Shown: positions 1 to 8,022, counted from the stretch's first letter. The stretch is DNA of 64,000 nucleotides from Algicella marina (GCF_009931615.1 NZ_CP046620.1:310001-374000); one strand, 5' to 3'. The notes: generated by a model not told the origin, from the sequence alone. Translations and numbers: made by a program.

Positions 1-386
1 GGAGCCTCGGCATCGTTGGTGGCGACGCCGAGGGCGAGACCCTGCGCGCGCAGGGACAGGAGCAGCGGTACCAGATCGGCCGCGGGTGCCTGCGGCACGT
101 CGGCTGTGCCTTCGAGGAGTTCGTTGAGGATGATTTCCTGCGGCACATCCGGCAGCGCTTGCCTGATCAGGCCCAGAACTGTCTCCACGCTGCCCGCGAT
201 AACCCGGCTTTCCGGGCGGAACCGGCGTGCGGCGAGATCATAACCAAGGGTGGCGGCGAGATGCCCCTGTCGTGACGGCTCCGGCCCGGCGAGGCGGGTG
301 ATCAGGCCGCCGGCCCATGCGCTCCAGCTTGCCTGAAAGTCGAAGAGCGTGCCGTCCTTGTCAAACAGCAATCCCCGGATAACCAT
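1..386 (-). CDS. HAD-superfamily hydrolase, phosphoglycolate phosphatase-like (3' end outside window)
   Basis: The first 128 codons of a protein that runs off the left edge. The N-terminus carries the HAD motif I, FDKDGTLFDF, with the two catalytic aspartates, followed by a helical cap-like region, which is the layout of small-molecule phosphatases of the Gph/phosphoglycolate type. The segment ALGVATNDAE near the cut looks like motif II (the Thr of ATND). Substrate cannot be told from the fragment. The start is the ATG at 384-386; it is divergent from the thioesterase gene, with 81 bp between the two starts. Confidence 0.75.
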   Translation of the reverse strand, partial: MVIRGLLFDKDGTLFDFQASWSAWAGGLITRLAGPEPSRQGHLAATLGYDLAARRFRPESRVIAGSVETVLGLIRQALPDVPQEIILNELLEGTADVPQAPAADLVPLLLSLRAQGLALGVATNDAEA

Positions 387-467
387 TGCGCACCCTTTCC
401 GTCAGGCTCATTCTGGCCCAGATTGACGCCCGATAAGGGCAGGATCAACGAGTTGACGAGAGCAGAA

Positions 468-923
468 ATGAAACGTCCCCGCCAGACACGCCGAGCCTAT
501 GCGTACTTCACGGACATGACCACCCGCTGGCGGGACAATGATGCCTATGGGCACATGAACAACGTCGTCTTCTATGAATACGTGGACACCTGCGTGAATG
601 GCTGGCTGAAGGCCTCCGGAGCCCTGGACGTGCCGGGCGGGCCGGTGATCGGGCTGGTAGTTGAATCGGCCTGCGTCTTCCACGCGCCACTGGGCTTTCC
701 GGAGCCGGTGGCGGTGGGGCTTCGCGTTTCGCGCATCGGCACGTCGTCGGTGCAGTATGATGTGGGTCTGTTCGCGCCGGACGGCAGGGAGGCGGCGGCG
801 GAGGCCCGGTTCACGCATGTCTACGTGGCGCGGGACACTCGCCGGCCGATGCCGTTGCCCGACCGGATGCGCGAGGCATTGGCCAGCCTGCAGGTGTCGG
901 AGGCGGACCGGGAGCGGGACTGA
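468..923 (+). CDS. Acyl-CoA thioesterase, 4-hydroxybenzoyl-CoA thioesterase (hotdog) family
   Basis: A 151-residue single hotdog-fold protein. Near residues 17-35 it shows RWRDNDAYGHMNNVVFYEY, the classic 4HBT signature with the catalytic Asp and the GHMNN turn, so it probably hydrolyses an acyl-CoA thioester in the cytoplasm. The substrate is not evident. An upstream in-frame TTG at 423 would add 15 residues of no recognisable character, so the ATG at 468 is preferred. The gene stands alone between a divergent phosphatase and a convergent DUF3572 gene. Confidence 0.8.
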   Translation: MKRPRQTRRAYAYFTDMTTRWRDNDAYGHMNNVVFYEYVDTCVNGWLKASGALDVPGGPVIGLVVESACVFHAPLGFPEPVAVGLRVSRIGTSSVQYDVGLFAPDGREAAAEARFTHVYVARDTRRPMPLPDRMREALASLQVSEADRERD

Positions 924-927
924 GGCG

Positions 928-1206
928 TCACGTCCAGTTCGGAAGGTCGCCGCCGGGCAGTGCGGCGCGGGCGGCGACGATGGTTTCCGGCGGGACCTGA
1001 TGCTGCTCGGCGAACGCCAGTACGCCTTCGTCCGACAGCAGCACGAAATCCAGTACGGCGCCGAGAAACGCCGGATCCTGCGCGGCGGCGCGGATGTTGG
1101 CGGCATCTGCGCCCGTCTGTGCGAGGAATGCGCCCATGCGGTCGGGCTCTTCCGACAACCAGATGAGGGCGGAGACGGCGAGTTCGGCGGCAGCTTTGGG
1201 GGTCAT
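928..1206 (-). CDS. DUF3572-family protein
   Basis: A 92-residue, acidic, all-helical protein of the kind annotated as DUF3572 in alphaproteobacteria. Visible marks are an N-terminal AAAELAVSALIWLSEEPDRM stretch and a C-terminal LPGGDLPNW. No catalytic motif, signal peptide or membrane segment is visible and the function is unknown. Its stop lies 4 bp from the stop of the thioesterase gene (convergent). In related genomes a gene of this family commonly sits beside pleD, as it does here. Confidence 0.7.
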   Translation of the reverse strand: MTPKAAAELAVSALIWLSEEPDRMGAFLAQTGADAANIRAAAQDPAFLGAVLDFVLLSDEGVLAFAEQHQVPPETIVAARAALPGGDLPNWT

Positions 1207-1322
1207 GCGGTCAGTTTCCGTTGCGTCACATGTTTACGTTAAATTGTAGCCGTAAAGCTTTTGTTAACCTGTGCTGGCGAGAGTTCTCCAAACAAGGAAA
1301 GGTAGCGCCTCACAGGCACTTC

Positions 1323-2699
1323 ATGAGCGGAAAAGTCCTCATTGTCAGCCCCGTACCAGCCCTGCGGGCCCTGTTTCGCGTGCGGCTGGAGGCGGATTAC
1401 TTCCGTGTGGAGGTCTCCGACGGGTTCGAGGACATTTTCCAGAAGGTGGAATCCGCCAACCCCGATGTCATCGTCCTGTCCCCGGAAACGGGAGCGCGGA
1501 CTTGCCGCCAGCTTTGCCGTGCCCTGAAACTGACGCCCGGCAGCGCCGGGATCCCGGTGCTGATGGTCCTGCCGGCCAACGATCCGCCGGTGCCGGAGGC
1601 GTTCTCAGCGGGGGCTGACGACATCGTGTTGCGCAGCGGCAGTGACGCGATGCTGACGGCCCGGCTGCGCCACCTGGTACGCGTGCGCCACATGATGGAC
1701 GGCTTGAGACTGCGTGGGGAGGCGGCACAGGTTCTGAAGGGCGCATCCGTGCATGCCCGGCGGAGCGCATACAGCGACGATCAGCCCGTTATCCGGTTGT
1801 TGCCGGGCACACAGTTCGACGGGGCGGAGTGGAGCCGCCAGCTTTCCGTGGGCGGTTACCGGACCGTGACCAGCGGGCTCGACGACTTGGCCGGCATCGA
1901 CTGGAGCGGGACGCGCGCCTGTATCATCGGCCATGATCCCGAGTCCGGGTGTGATGGCCTGCTGGCACTGTCGGAGATGCGCCACAATTCTGAAACCCGG
2001 GGTATTCCGGTGATCATGGTGCTGCGCGGCGAGACGCCCGTGCTGGCCGCCAGCGTTCTTGAACTTGGGGCCAGCGACTTCTGTGAGGCCCGCATGCAGT
2101 CGGGCGAACTCGTTGGCCGGGTGCGGGCGCAATTGCGCAACCATCGGCAGGCCGAAGTGCTGCGCCGGGTGCTGGCCGAAGGCGTGCACCTCTCGCTCGT
2201 CGATCCGCTGACGAACCTTCACAACCGCCGCTTCGCGGAAACCGAACTGGAGCGGATGTGCCGCGCGGCGGAGGCGGAACGCCGTCCGGCCGCGACGATG
2301 ATGCTGGACCTCGATCACTTCAAGCATGTGAATGACAGCTATGGCCATGCCGGCGGTGACGAGGTGTTGCGGTGCGTGGCCCGCCGTTTACGGGAGCAGA
2401 TGGTGGATGGCGACCTCGTGGCGCGGCTGGGCGGCGAGGAGTTCTGTTTCGTTCGCCCCGGTGTTGATGCCGTTGGCGCGCGGAGGTTGGCCGAGGCGAT
2501 CCGCAGCGCGGTGGAGCGGACGCCGGTGCTGCTGCCCTGCGGACGGAGGGTGGACGTGACCGTCAGCATCGGTGTGGCGATGATACCGGCAGGCACACGT
2601 CCACGGGTCGAGCACCTCCTCTCCCGGGCTGACCGGGCGCTCTATGCTTCCAAGGCGGCGGGGCGCAACTGCATCAGTTTCCACCAGGCGGCTGCCTGA
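1323..2699 (+). CDS. pleD: PleD-like diguanylate cyclase with two receiver-like domains
   Basis: 458 residues: two receiver-like domains (about 1-125 and 155-285) and a C-terminal GGDEF domain (about 295-455) with an intact GGEEF active site, hence probable synthesis of c-di-GMP from two GTP. The first receiver lacks the usual phospho-acceptor: the position expected to be Asp in the beta-3 strand reads IVLS, and the acidic pair after beta-1 reads IVSPVP. The inhibitory RxxD site five residues before GGEEF reads VDGD, so its Arg is missing. The start is the ATG at 1323; an upstream in-frame ATG at 1221 adds an unconvincing Cys/Arg-rich leader. The symbol is by architecture only. Confidence 0.8.
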   Translation: MSGKVLIVSPVPALRALFRVRLEADYFRVEVSDGFEDIFQKVESANPDVIVLSPETGARTCRQLCRALKLTPGSAGIPVLMVLPANDPPVPEAFSAGADDIVLRSGSDAMLTARLRHLVRVRHMMDGLRLRGEAAQVLKGASVHARRSAYSDDQPVIRLLPGTQFDGAEWSRQLSVGGYRTVTSGLDDLAGIDWSGTRACIIGHDPESGCDGLLALSEMRHNSETRGIPVIMVLRGETPVLAASVLELGASDFCEARMQSGELVGRVRAQLRNHRQAEVLRRVLAEGVHLSLVDPLTNLHNRRFAETELERMCRAAEAERRPAATMMLDLDHFKHVNDSYGHAGGDEVLRCVARRLREQMVDGDLVARLGGEEFCFVRPGVDAVGARRLAEAIRSAVERTPVLLPCGRRVDVTVSIGVAMIPAGTRPRVEHLLSRADRALYASKAAGRNCISFHQAAA

Positions 2700-2735
2700 T
2701 TGCAGGCCAAATGACCCAGTCCAAGGTTTAGTGGC

Positions 2736-2764
2736 TTGACGAATTAGGTCACTTGTCCTAATCA
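2736..2764 (+). promoter_or_regulatory. Promoter of the TetR gene at 2791
   Basis: A -35 element TTGACG (2736-2741) and a -10 element TAATCA (2759-2764) with a 17-bp spacer. The promoter is covered by the left arm of a perfect inverted repeat, which suggests autorepression. Inferred from sequence only. Confidence 0.6.
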
Positions 2765-2781
2765 ATAGGACAAGTGACCTA
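2745..2781. promoter_or_regulatory. TetR operator: perfect 16-bp inverted repeat with 5-bp centre
   Basis: TAGGTCACTTGTCCTA (2745-2760) is repeated as its exact reverse complement at 2766-2781, separated by ATCAA. Each arm is itself nearly palindromic (TAGGnCAnnTGnCCTA), so the site could seat two repressor dimers. It overlaps the -10 element and ends 9 bp before the start codon of a TetR-family gene, the usual place for an autoregulatory operator. Confidence 0.75.
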
Positions 2782-2790
2782 GGAATGCCC

Positions 2791-3369
2791 ATGGCCGATC
2801 GGAACGAAACCAGTGCGAAGATAGTATCGGCGGCGGATACGCTGTTCTACGAGACAGGTTTCGAGGCGACATCCTTTGCCGATATCGCGGCTGCCGTCGG
2901 CATTTCACGCGGAAATTTCTATCATCATTTCAAGACCAAGGACGCGATCCTCGACGCGGTGATCGACCGGCGGATGGAGGCGACGCGGGCAATGCTGGCG
3001 GACTGGGCGGCGGAGGCGGGTGCCGCAGAGGCCCGGATCCTGTGCTTCATTCGCATCCTGATCGTCAATCGCGCCAGTATCATGGCCTACGGTTGCCCGG
3101 TGGGCACGCTTTCGGCGGAGCTGTCCAAGCTCGATCACGCGGCGCAGGGCCGGGCGGCGGAGGTATTCGCGCTGTTCCGGAACTGGCTGGCAGCAGAGTT
3201 CCGAAAGCTCGGGCATGAGGATGAGGCCGAGGCGCTGGCGCTGCACGTGTTGGCGCGGTCGCAAGGGGTGGCGGCGCTGGCCACCGCGTTCCGCGACGAG
3301 GATTTTATCCGCAGGGAGGTGGCGGCGCTGGAGGTGTGGCTGCACAGCCTTTGTGTGGGGCAGAATTGA
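2791..3369 (+). CDS. TetR/AcrR-family transcriptional repressor
   Basis: 192 residues. The N-terminal helix-turn-helix contains TSFADIAAAVGISRGNFYHHF, the standard TetR DNA-binding segment; the rest is a helical ligand-binding domain with no recognised effector. The ATG at 2791 is chosen over the ATG at 2785 because AGGA at 2781-2784 then has normal ribosome-binding spacing. The gene is preceded by its probable operator and followed at 25 bp by a YciI-like gene and then tag, which may share the transcript. Confidence 0.85.
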   Translation: MADRNETSAKIVSAADTLFYETGFEATSFADIAAAVGISRGNFYHHFKTKDAILDAVIDRRMEATRAMLADWAAEAGAAEARILCFIRILIVNRASIMAYGCPVGTLSAELSKLDHAAQGRAAEVFALFRNWLAAEFRKLGHEDEAEALALHVLARSQGVAALATAFRDEDFIRREVAALEVWLHSLCVGQN

Positions 3370-3394
3370 ACCGAAAGAGAAGGGAGAGGCGGCA

Positions 3395-3682
3395 ATGTTC
3401 GTCGTATTGCTGAGATTTGCCGCCAACAGGGCGGCCGCGCCGGAGCACATGCAGGCGCACAACGAGTGGATCGCGCAGGGGTTCGAGGCCGGGGTCTTCC
3501 AGCTTGTTGGTTCCCTTGCGCCCGCGGGTGGCGGCGGCGTGCTGGCGCATGGCGAAAGCCGGGCCGAAATCGAGGCGCGGGTGGCAGAGGACCCTTTCGT
3601 CGTTCATGGTGTGGTGACGCCGGAGATCATCGAGATCAACGCCAAACGCACTGCGCCGGCGCTGGCCTTCGCGGCGGCCTGA
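3395..3682 (+). CDS. YciI-like (YCII-related domain) protein
   Basis: A 95-residue protein beginning MFVVLLRFAANRA, with a central AHGESRAEIEARVAEDPFV segment typical of YCII-related proteins: a small ferredoxin-like fold whose His-Asp pair is thought to act in some members. The biochemical role is unknown. A ribosome-binding sequence GGGAGAGG lies 7 bp upstream of the ATG. It sits between the TetR gene and tag with 3 bp to the latter, so translation of the two is probably linked. Confidence 0.75.
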   Translation: MFVVLLRFAANRAAAPEHMQAHNEWIAQGFEAGVFQLVGSLAPAGGGGVLAHGESRAEIEARVAEDPFVVHGVVTPEIIEINAKRTAPALAFAAA

Positions 3683-3685
3683 GCG

Positions 3686-4288
3686 ATGACACTGGTGACC
3701 GGCCCGGACGGGCGGCCACGCTGCGGATGGTGCGCGGCGGCCCCAGATTTCTTCAGGTATCACGATGACGAATGGGGCTGGCCGGTGGCCGACGATACCC
3801 GTCTGTTCGAAAAACTTTGCCTGGAGAGTTTCCAATCCGGATTGAGCTGGCGGACGATCCTGAGCAAGCGAGAGAATTTCCGCGCAGCCTTTGCGGGCTT
3901 TGATTATCGTGCGGTAGCCGGTTTTGGTTCGGAGGACAGGGCGCGGCTGCTGGCTGACGCCGGGATCGTGCGACATGCGGGCAAGATAGACGCGGTGCTG
4001 AACAATGCGCGTGTCGCATGCGAAATCGCCAATACCGAGGGCTCTCTTGCCCGTTTCCTGTGGCGGTTCGAACCCGGTGAAGCCGAAGCCGTGCCGCCGC
4101 AGAGCGTGACGACCTCGCCGGCGTCGGTGGCGCTGTCGAAGGTGCTGAAGGCCCGAGGGTGGAAGTTTTTCGGCCCGACGACAGCCTTCGCGTTCATGCA
4201 GAGCATGGGTCTGATCAACGATCACGCCGAAGGCTGCGTGATGCGGGCGGCTGTGGCCGAGGCGCGGGCAGGGTTCCCGCGCCCCTGA
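3686..4288 (+). CDS. tag: DNA-3-methyladenine glycosylase I
   Basis: 200 residues, the usual length for Tag. It has the N-terminal RCGWC and YHDDEWG segments and the C-terminal GLINDHAEGC, which together supply the Cys/His ligands of the zinc snap, plus the SGLSWRTIL motif that forms the base pocket. The enzyme excises 3-methyladenine from alkylated DNA in base-excision repair. It is the last gene of the TetR-YciI-tag run and its stop faces the stop of the sensor gene at 4299. No alkylation-response element was recognised; the upstream TetR operator may control it. Confidence 0.92.
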   Translation: MTLVTGPDGRPRCGWCAAAPDFFRYHDDEWGWPVADDTRLFEKLCLESFQSGLSWRTILSKRENFRAAFAGFDYRAVAGFGSEDRARLLADAGIVRHAGKIDAVLNNARVACEIANTEGSLARFLWRFEPGEAEAVPPQSVTTSPASVALSKVLKARGWKFFGPTTAFAFMQSMGLINDHAEGCVMRAAVAEARAGFPRP

Positions 4289-4298
4289 AAGCTGTGGC

Positions 4299-4802
4299 TC
4301 AGGGTTTCTCGCGCGGTGGCGGCGGAGGCTTGCGCTTCTTGCGCTCACGCCACTCCTCGAGGTTGGCGGCGAACTCGGCCCGTTCTTCGGCACTCATGCC
4401 TTCGATTGTCTCCAGCATTATGACCTGCGCCTCACTACTGACGGTCATCCAGAAGGCTTGTTGACGGTCAAAGAGCGCACCGACTGCAGCGGTGTCCAAT
4501 GTTTCGGCCCGCAGGAGCGTGATCAGTTCCGCGCGGTTGGCCTCCACCTCGCGCATCCGATCACGGAATGCGCTGCGACGCTCGCGGAACGCCTCCCGCA
4601 GTATCTTTCGAGCCGGTTCCGGAAGGGAATGTTCAATCACACGGAATTCGCCGCTTGGTCCGGCCAGGCGCGGCGGTGGGCCGCGCCAGATCGCACCGGC
4701 AATCAGACCGATGAACAGCAGATTGAGCGACAGCGACACGATCAGCAGAATCCGGCCCCGGGTAAAGCGTGGTTTGCGTGCCTTGGTTACAGGTTCAGCC
4801 AT
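4299..4802 (-). CDS. Periplasmic sensor-like protein, heavy-metal resistance (CnrX/Metal_resist) family
   Basis: 167 residues: a basic cytoplasmic tail, one transmembrane helix at about 18-39 (ILLIVSLSLNLLFIGLIAG), then a periplasmic four-helix region ending in a Pro-rich tail. The helical layout resembles CnrX-type periplasmic sensors. Only one histidine is present, so the metal ligands of true CnrX are not evident and the stimulus may not be a metal. It is the third gene of a sigma factor/small membrane protein/sensor cassette, 3 bp after its neighbour. Confidence 0.6.
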   Translation of the reverse strand: MAEPVTKARKPRFTRGRILLIVSLSLNLLFIGLIAGAIWRGPPPRLAGPSGEFRVIEHSLPEPARKILREAFRERRSAFRDRMREVEANRAELITLLRAETLDTAAVGALFDRQQAFWMTVSSEAQVIMLETIEGMSAEERAEFAANLEEWRERKKRKPPPPPREKP

Positions 4803-4805
4803 CTG

Positions 4806-5180
4806 TCATCCCTCTGCCAGATAAATGGCGAACGGATCGTCGGCGCTGTCGGTATCGGCCTCGAGCACGGCCGGTTGTGCGCCGAGGGTTATCTCTGCCG
4901 CCGTCACGCTGATCGGCAGGCCGCTGCCCGCACCGAGCCAGACGCCGAAGAGGGCGGAAGCGGCCAGGGCACCCATGCCCTGCCAGCCACCGGTGCCTTC
5001 CAGCGCCGCGGAAAACACGGCCCGCAGGCGGGCGAGCGCCCCGGGCTGTCTGCGGGGCTGCACCATGCGCGCATCGGTGACGATACGCGCCAGCAGTTCC
5101 GGCGTGGGGGCAGGGGTTTCCGCGCGCAGGTCCGCAAGCAGACGGTCGAGCGTGTCACTGTGTTTCTTCGGATCACTCAT
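4806..5180 (-). CDS. Putative anti-sigma factor, small membrane protein
   Basis: 124 residues with no family recognised outright. The N-terminal 60 residues are charged and presumably cytoplasmic; a transmembrane segment lies at about 70-85 (GALAASALFGVWLGAGSGL); the C-terminal 40 residues are acidic and would face the periplasm. The gene overlaps the sigma-factor gene by 4 bp (ATGA), which implies tight translational coupling and supports an anti-sigma role. That role is inferred from context and topology, not from a motif. Confidence 0.6.
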   Translation of the reverse strand: MSDPKKHSDTLDRLLADLRAETPAPTPELLARIVTDARMVQPRRQPGALARLRAVFSAALEGTGGWQGMGALAASALFGVWLGAGSGLPISVTAAEITLGAQPAVLEADTDSADDPFAIYLAEG

Positions 5181-5764
5181 GTTGTGCCATCCTTGTAGCT
5201 CAAATTTCCGGCCTGTCCCATCAGGGCGGCGCTCAGTCCGCGCTTGCCTCTTGCGATCAGGCTTTCCACCGCTTCGACCGAAACCCCCATGATCTCCGCG
5301 ATTTCCGGGTTGCCGCGCTCCTCCAGATGGCGAAGCGTGACGGCCAGGCGCTGCTTTTCGGGCAGCGTTCCGAGGGCTTCGCGCAGCGCTGCGACGCGAT
5401 CCGCCTCGATCAGCCCGGCCTCGACGCTGCGGGCCGGATCCTCCGGCTCGCAGGTGTCATCCAGCGGCATCTGCCGACCGCGCCGGCGCAGCCTGTCGGT
5501 GCAGAGGTTGGCGGTGACCCGGTAGAGCCAGGTCGAAATCCGCGCGCGGCCATCCTCCCAGTCCGGTGCGATCTTCCAAAGCCGCATCATTGCCTCCTGC
5601 GCCACATCCTCCGCTTCCGTCCTGTCGCCCAGCATGTGCATGGCCAGGGCCAGCACCCTTGGAACATGCGCAGCCGTCAGTTCCTCCGCGACGCCGGGTG
5701 CGCCGCTGGCATAGGCCCTGAGGGCCCGGGCATCCGCCCTGATCTCGGGATCGTCGAGCGCCAT
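5177..5764 (-). CDS. ECF-type RNA polymerase sigma factor
   Basis: 195 residues with both ECF core domains: region 2 at about 30-95 (DRTEAEDVAQEAMMRLWK and STWLYRVTANLCTDRLRR) and region 4 at about 125-180 (LPEKQRLAVTLRHLEE, then the SVEAVESLIARGKRGL helix-turn-helix). There is no C-terminal extension. The sigma factor, small membrane protein and periplasmic sensor form one minus-strand operon, analogous in layout to the cnr sigma system. The regulon is unknown; I found no convincing GGAAC/CGTT autopromoter upstream. Confidence 0.88.
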   Translation of the reverse strand: MALDDPEIRADARALRAYASGAPGVAEELTAAHVPRVLALAMHMLGDRTEAEDVAQEAMMRLWKIAPDWEDGRARISTWLYRVTANLCTDRLRRRGRQMPLDDTCEPEDPARSVEAGLIEADRVAALREALGTLPEKQRLAVTLRHLEERGNPEIAEIMGVSVEAVESLIARGKRGLSAALMGQAGNLSYKDGTT

Positions 5765-5995
5765 GTCAGCCTTTTAAGGCGCACCGTTACCGAAAGCGAG
5801 ATGCGCCGCCTGCCGCGCCGATGGTTCCTGCATTCGCCGAATTGCATCCTCTTGCCTGTCTGTCCTCCGTTGAACGCGGGGCAGGGACGGTTCCGTCGCG
5901 GGTGCGGCAGATTCTTTGCGACATCCCGACGCAAGGCAATTTGCCTTAGGGTATTTCCCCGGCAGGAGGCGTATCTGGCTGGTATGGAAGAACTC

Positions 5996-6394
5996 ATGAC
6001 ACACGATTCACACCATTCCTCGGCAGATGATGCCCGCGACACCCGCAAGGCCGCCTTGCGCGGCTGGCAGCGGACCTGCCCGAGTTGCGGCACCGGACCG
6101 CTGATGCAGAGCTATCTGAAGGTGCGGGACAAATGCGCTGTCTGTGGCGAGGAGCTGCATCACCACCGCGCCGATGACGGGCCGGCATGGGCCACGATCC
6201 TTGTTGCCGGGCATATACTGGCGCCGCTGATGCTGTTTGTCTTCGAACTCTGGCGGCCGGCCGGCTGGGTGATGGCCGTCGGTTTCTCCAGCGTATTCAC
6301 GGTACTGGCCCTCTACCTGCTGCCGCGCCTGAAGGGCGTTTTCGTCGGGGTTCAGTGGGCCAAGCGGATGCACGGATTCGGCCACAACGGCTGA
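5996..6394 (+). CDS. DUF983-family membrane protein
   Basis: 132 residues. A zinc-ribbon-like CPSCGTGPLMQSYLKV...CAVCGEEL pair of CxxC motifs (about residues 23-55) precedes two transmembrane helices (ILVAGHILAPLMLFVFEL and VMAVGFSSVFTVLALYLL). This is the DUF983 layout; the function is unknown, though members are often found near cytochrome oxidase genes in other bacteria. The start could be the ATG at 5996 (GGAAG five bases upstream) or the in-frame ATG at 5984. A 15-bp palindrome (AAGGCAA T TTGCCTT) lies at 5933-5947. Confidence 0.78.
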   Translation: MTHDSHHSSADDARDTRKAALRGWQRTCPSCGTGPLMQSYLKVRDKCAVCGEELHHHRADDGPAWATILVAGHILAPLMLFVFELWRPAGWVMAVGFSSVFTVLALYLLPRLKGVFVGVQWAKRMHGFGHNG

Positions 6395-6423
6395 GGGCTG
6401 GACAGGGACATGGCGCCGGCCTT

Positions 6424-7125
6424 ATGGCAATGGTCATGGAACAGTCCGCCGACACTCCCATTCGCGATGCCGCAACGCTGATCGCGTGGCGAACAGGCGC
6501 CAGCGGCCCGGAAGTGCTGATGGGCCAGCGTGGCGACAAGGCCGCCTTCATGCCCTCCAAGTTCGTGTTTCCCGGCGGGCGGGTAGATATGGGCGATGCG
6601 GCGGTAACGGCTGCGCCGGGCTTGCCGGAGATTTGCACCGCAAGGTTGGCGAAGGAGGCGGCACCAGGGATGGCAGGCGCCCTGGCCTCCGCCGCGATCC
6701 GGGAGTTGCGGGAGGAAACGGGGCTGTTGCTCGGCCGTCCGCGCAGGCAAGATGACCCTGCATTGGGCGGGCTTGAGGACTGGGCGGAGTTCGCCTCAGC
6801 CAGTCTCTACCCCACGGCCGCCGCAATGCAGTTCGTCTTCCGGGCCATAACGCCGCCGGGTCGTCCGCGCCGGTTCGACGCCCGTTTCTTCCTCGTGCCC
6901 GCCGCTGCCGTCTGCGGCGATCCGGAGGATTTCAGCAAATCCGACGACGAGCTTTCGCACCTGCAGTGGGTGCCGTTGCAGGCGGCGCGGGCCCTGGACC
7001 TGCCGTTCATCACCGGAATCGTGCTTTCCGAGGTTGCGGCACGGCTGGCGGATGCCGCCGCGGATGCGCGCCCGGTGCCGTTTTTCGACAATCGCGGCCA
7101 GCATTCGCGTTTTCTGATGCTCTGA
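6424..7125 (+). CDS. NUDIX hydrolase, NUDT19-like with split Nudix box
   Basis: 233 residues. The Nudix signature is present but divided: FPGGRVD near residue 46 is separated by roughly 45 residues, rather than adjacent, from the catalytic REUXEEXGU helix, here RELREETGL. An insertion at this point is typical of NUDT8/NUDT19-like enzymes, which act on CoA or other diphosphate derivatives. Substrate is not shown. The gene lies 30 bp after DUF983 and before rpmG, all on the plus strand. Confidence 0.8.
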   Translation: MAMVMEQSADTPIRDAATLIAWRTGASGPEVLMGQRGDKAAFMPSKFVFPGGRVDMGDAAVTAAPGLPEICTARLAKEAAPGMAGALASAAIRELREETGLLLGRPRRQDDPALGGLEDWAEFASASLYPTAAAMQFVFRAITPPGRPRRFDARFFLVPAAAVCGDPEDFSKSDDELSHLQWVPLQAARALDLPFITGIVLSEVAARLADAAADARPVPFFDNRGQHSRFLML

Positions 7126-7232
7126 GGCCTTGCCTGCTTGACACTCCCGCTGCGGTATGTGAGAGAGCGGCTTCAGATTTTACGAGCGCCCCGGCGGAGC
7201 TTCCGCGCGCGTGGCCCAAAGGAGACGGTCCC

Positions 7233-7400
7233 ATGGCCAAGCCGACGACAATCAAGATTCGCCTGAACTCCACCGCGGACACGGGCCACTTTTACGTGAC
7301 AAAGAAGAACGCGCGTACGATGACCGAGAAAATGGTCGTGAAGAAATACGATCCGGTTGCACGCAAGCATGTGGAATACAAAGAAGGCAAGATCAAGTAA
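7233..7400 (+). CDS. rpmG: 50S ribosomal protein L33
   Basis: 55 residues, full length for L33, beginning [18 protein letters not shown] and ending in the basic [10 protein letters not shown] tail. Of the four zinc-binding cysteines of the C+ form none is present, so this is the zinc-independent C- paralogue. GGAG lies 9 bp before the ATG. An intrinsic terminator follows at 7427-7453, so it is probably a single-gene transcript or the last gene of one. Confidence 0.95.
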   Translation: MAKPTTIKIRLNSTADTGHFYVTKKNARTMTEKMVVKKYDPVARKHVEYKEGKIK

Positions 7401-7426
7401 TCCTGCCCGACATACCAAACTGCTAG

Positions 7427-7453
7427 GCCGTGCTGGAGACAGCGCGGCTTTTT
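7427..7453 (+). terminator. Intrinsic terminator of rpmG
   Basis: A 9-bp stem GCCGTGCTG / CAGCGCGGC (one G-U pair) with a GAGA tetraloop, followed directly by TTTTT at 7449-7453. Confidence 0.85.
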
Positions 7454-7482
7454 CGTATTTGCCTTGGGGAAAGGACGCCGTG

Positions 7483-8022
7483 ATGCGGTTCCCACTCTGG
7501 AAACGCGATGCAGAAGCCGGGCCGGCGTATTTCATCAGGGCCTCGCGCAGCGATGACATGGGTGCGGTGGACCTGTTGCTTTCGCGTTCCTACCCGCGGC
7601 TGCTGAAGGCCGACTATCCTCCCTCCGTGCTGGTGACGGCGATTCCCCTGATCAGCCGCGCCCAGCCCGAACTGCTGCGGTCCGGCACCTATTACGTGGC
7701 CGAGGCGGCGGACGGTGGGATCTGGGGGGCGGGCGGCTGGTCGCTGGCGCCGCCGGGCGGGACGGCGCAGCGCGGCGTGGCCGGCCACATCCGCCATTTC
7801 GCCACCGATCCGGTCCATGTGCGCAAGGGCGTGGCTGCGGCGGTGATGCATCGGGTGCTGCTGGATGCACGGGCGGCTGGGCTGACGGCGCTGGAATGTT
7901 TTTCCACCAGAACGGCTGTGGCGTTCTATGCCGCGCAGGGGTTCGAGGTGGAAGCGGGGGTGGAGTTGCGGCTGGGAAATGCTGTCGTCTTTCCCGCCGT
8001 CCGCATGAGCCGCGCCATCTGA
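7483..8022 (+). CDS. GNAT-family N-acetyltransferase
   Basis: 179 residues. The acetyl-CoA-binding motif A is visible as DPVHVRKGVAAAVMHRVL (R-x-x-G-x-A type) at about residues 109-126, followed by a motif B-like segment FYAAQGFEVEAGVEL. The acceptor substrate is unknown. The start is the ATG at 7483, 30 bp after the rpmG terminator, so the gene probably has its own promoter, which I could not place. Confidence 0.8.
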   Translation: MRFPLWKRDAEAGPAYFIRASRSDDMGAVDLLLSRSYPRLLKADYPPSVLVTAIPLISRAQPELLRSGTYYVAEAADGGIWGAGGWSLAPPGGTAQRGVAGHIRHFATDPVHVRKGVAAAVMHRVLLDARAAGLTALECFSTRTAVAFYAAQGFEVEAGVELRLGNAVVFPAVRMSRAI

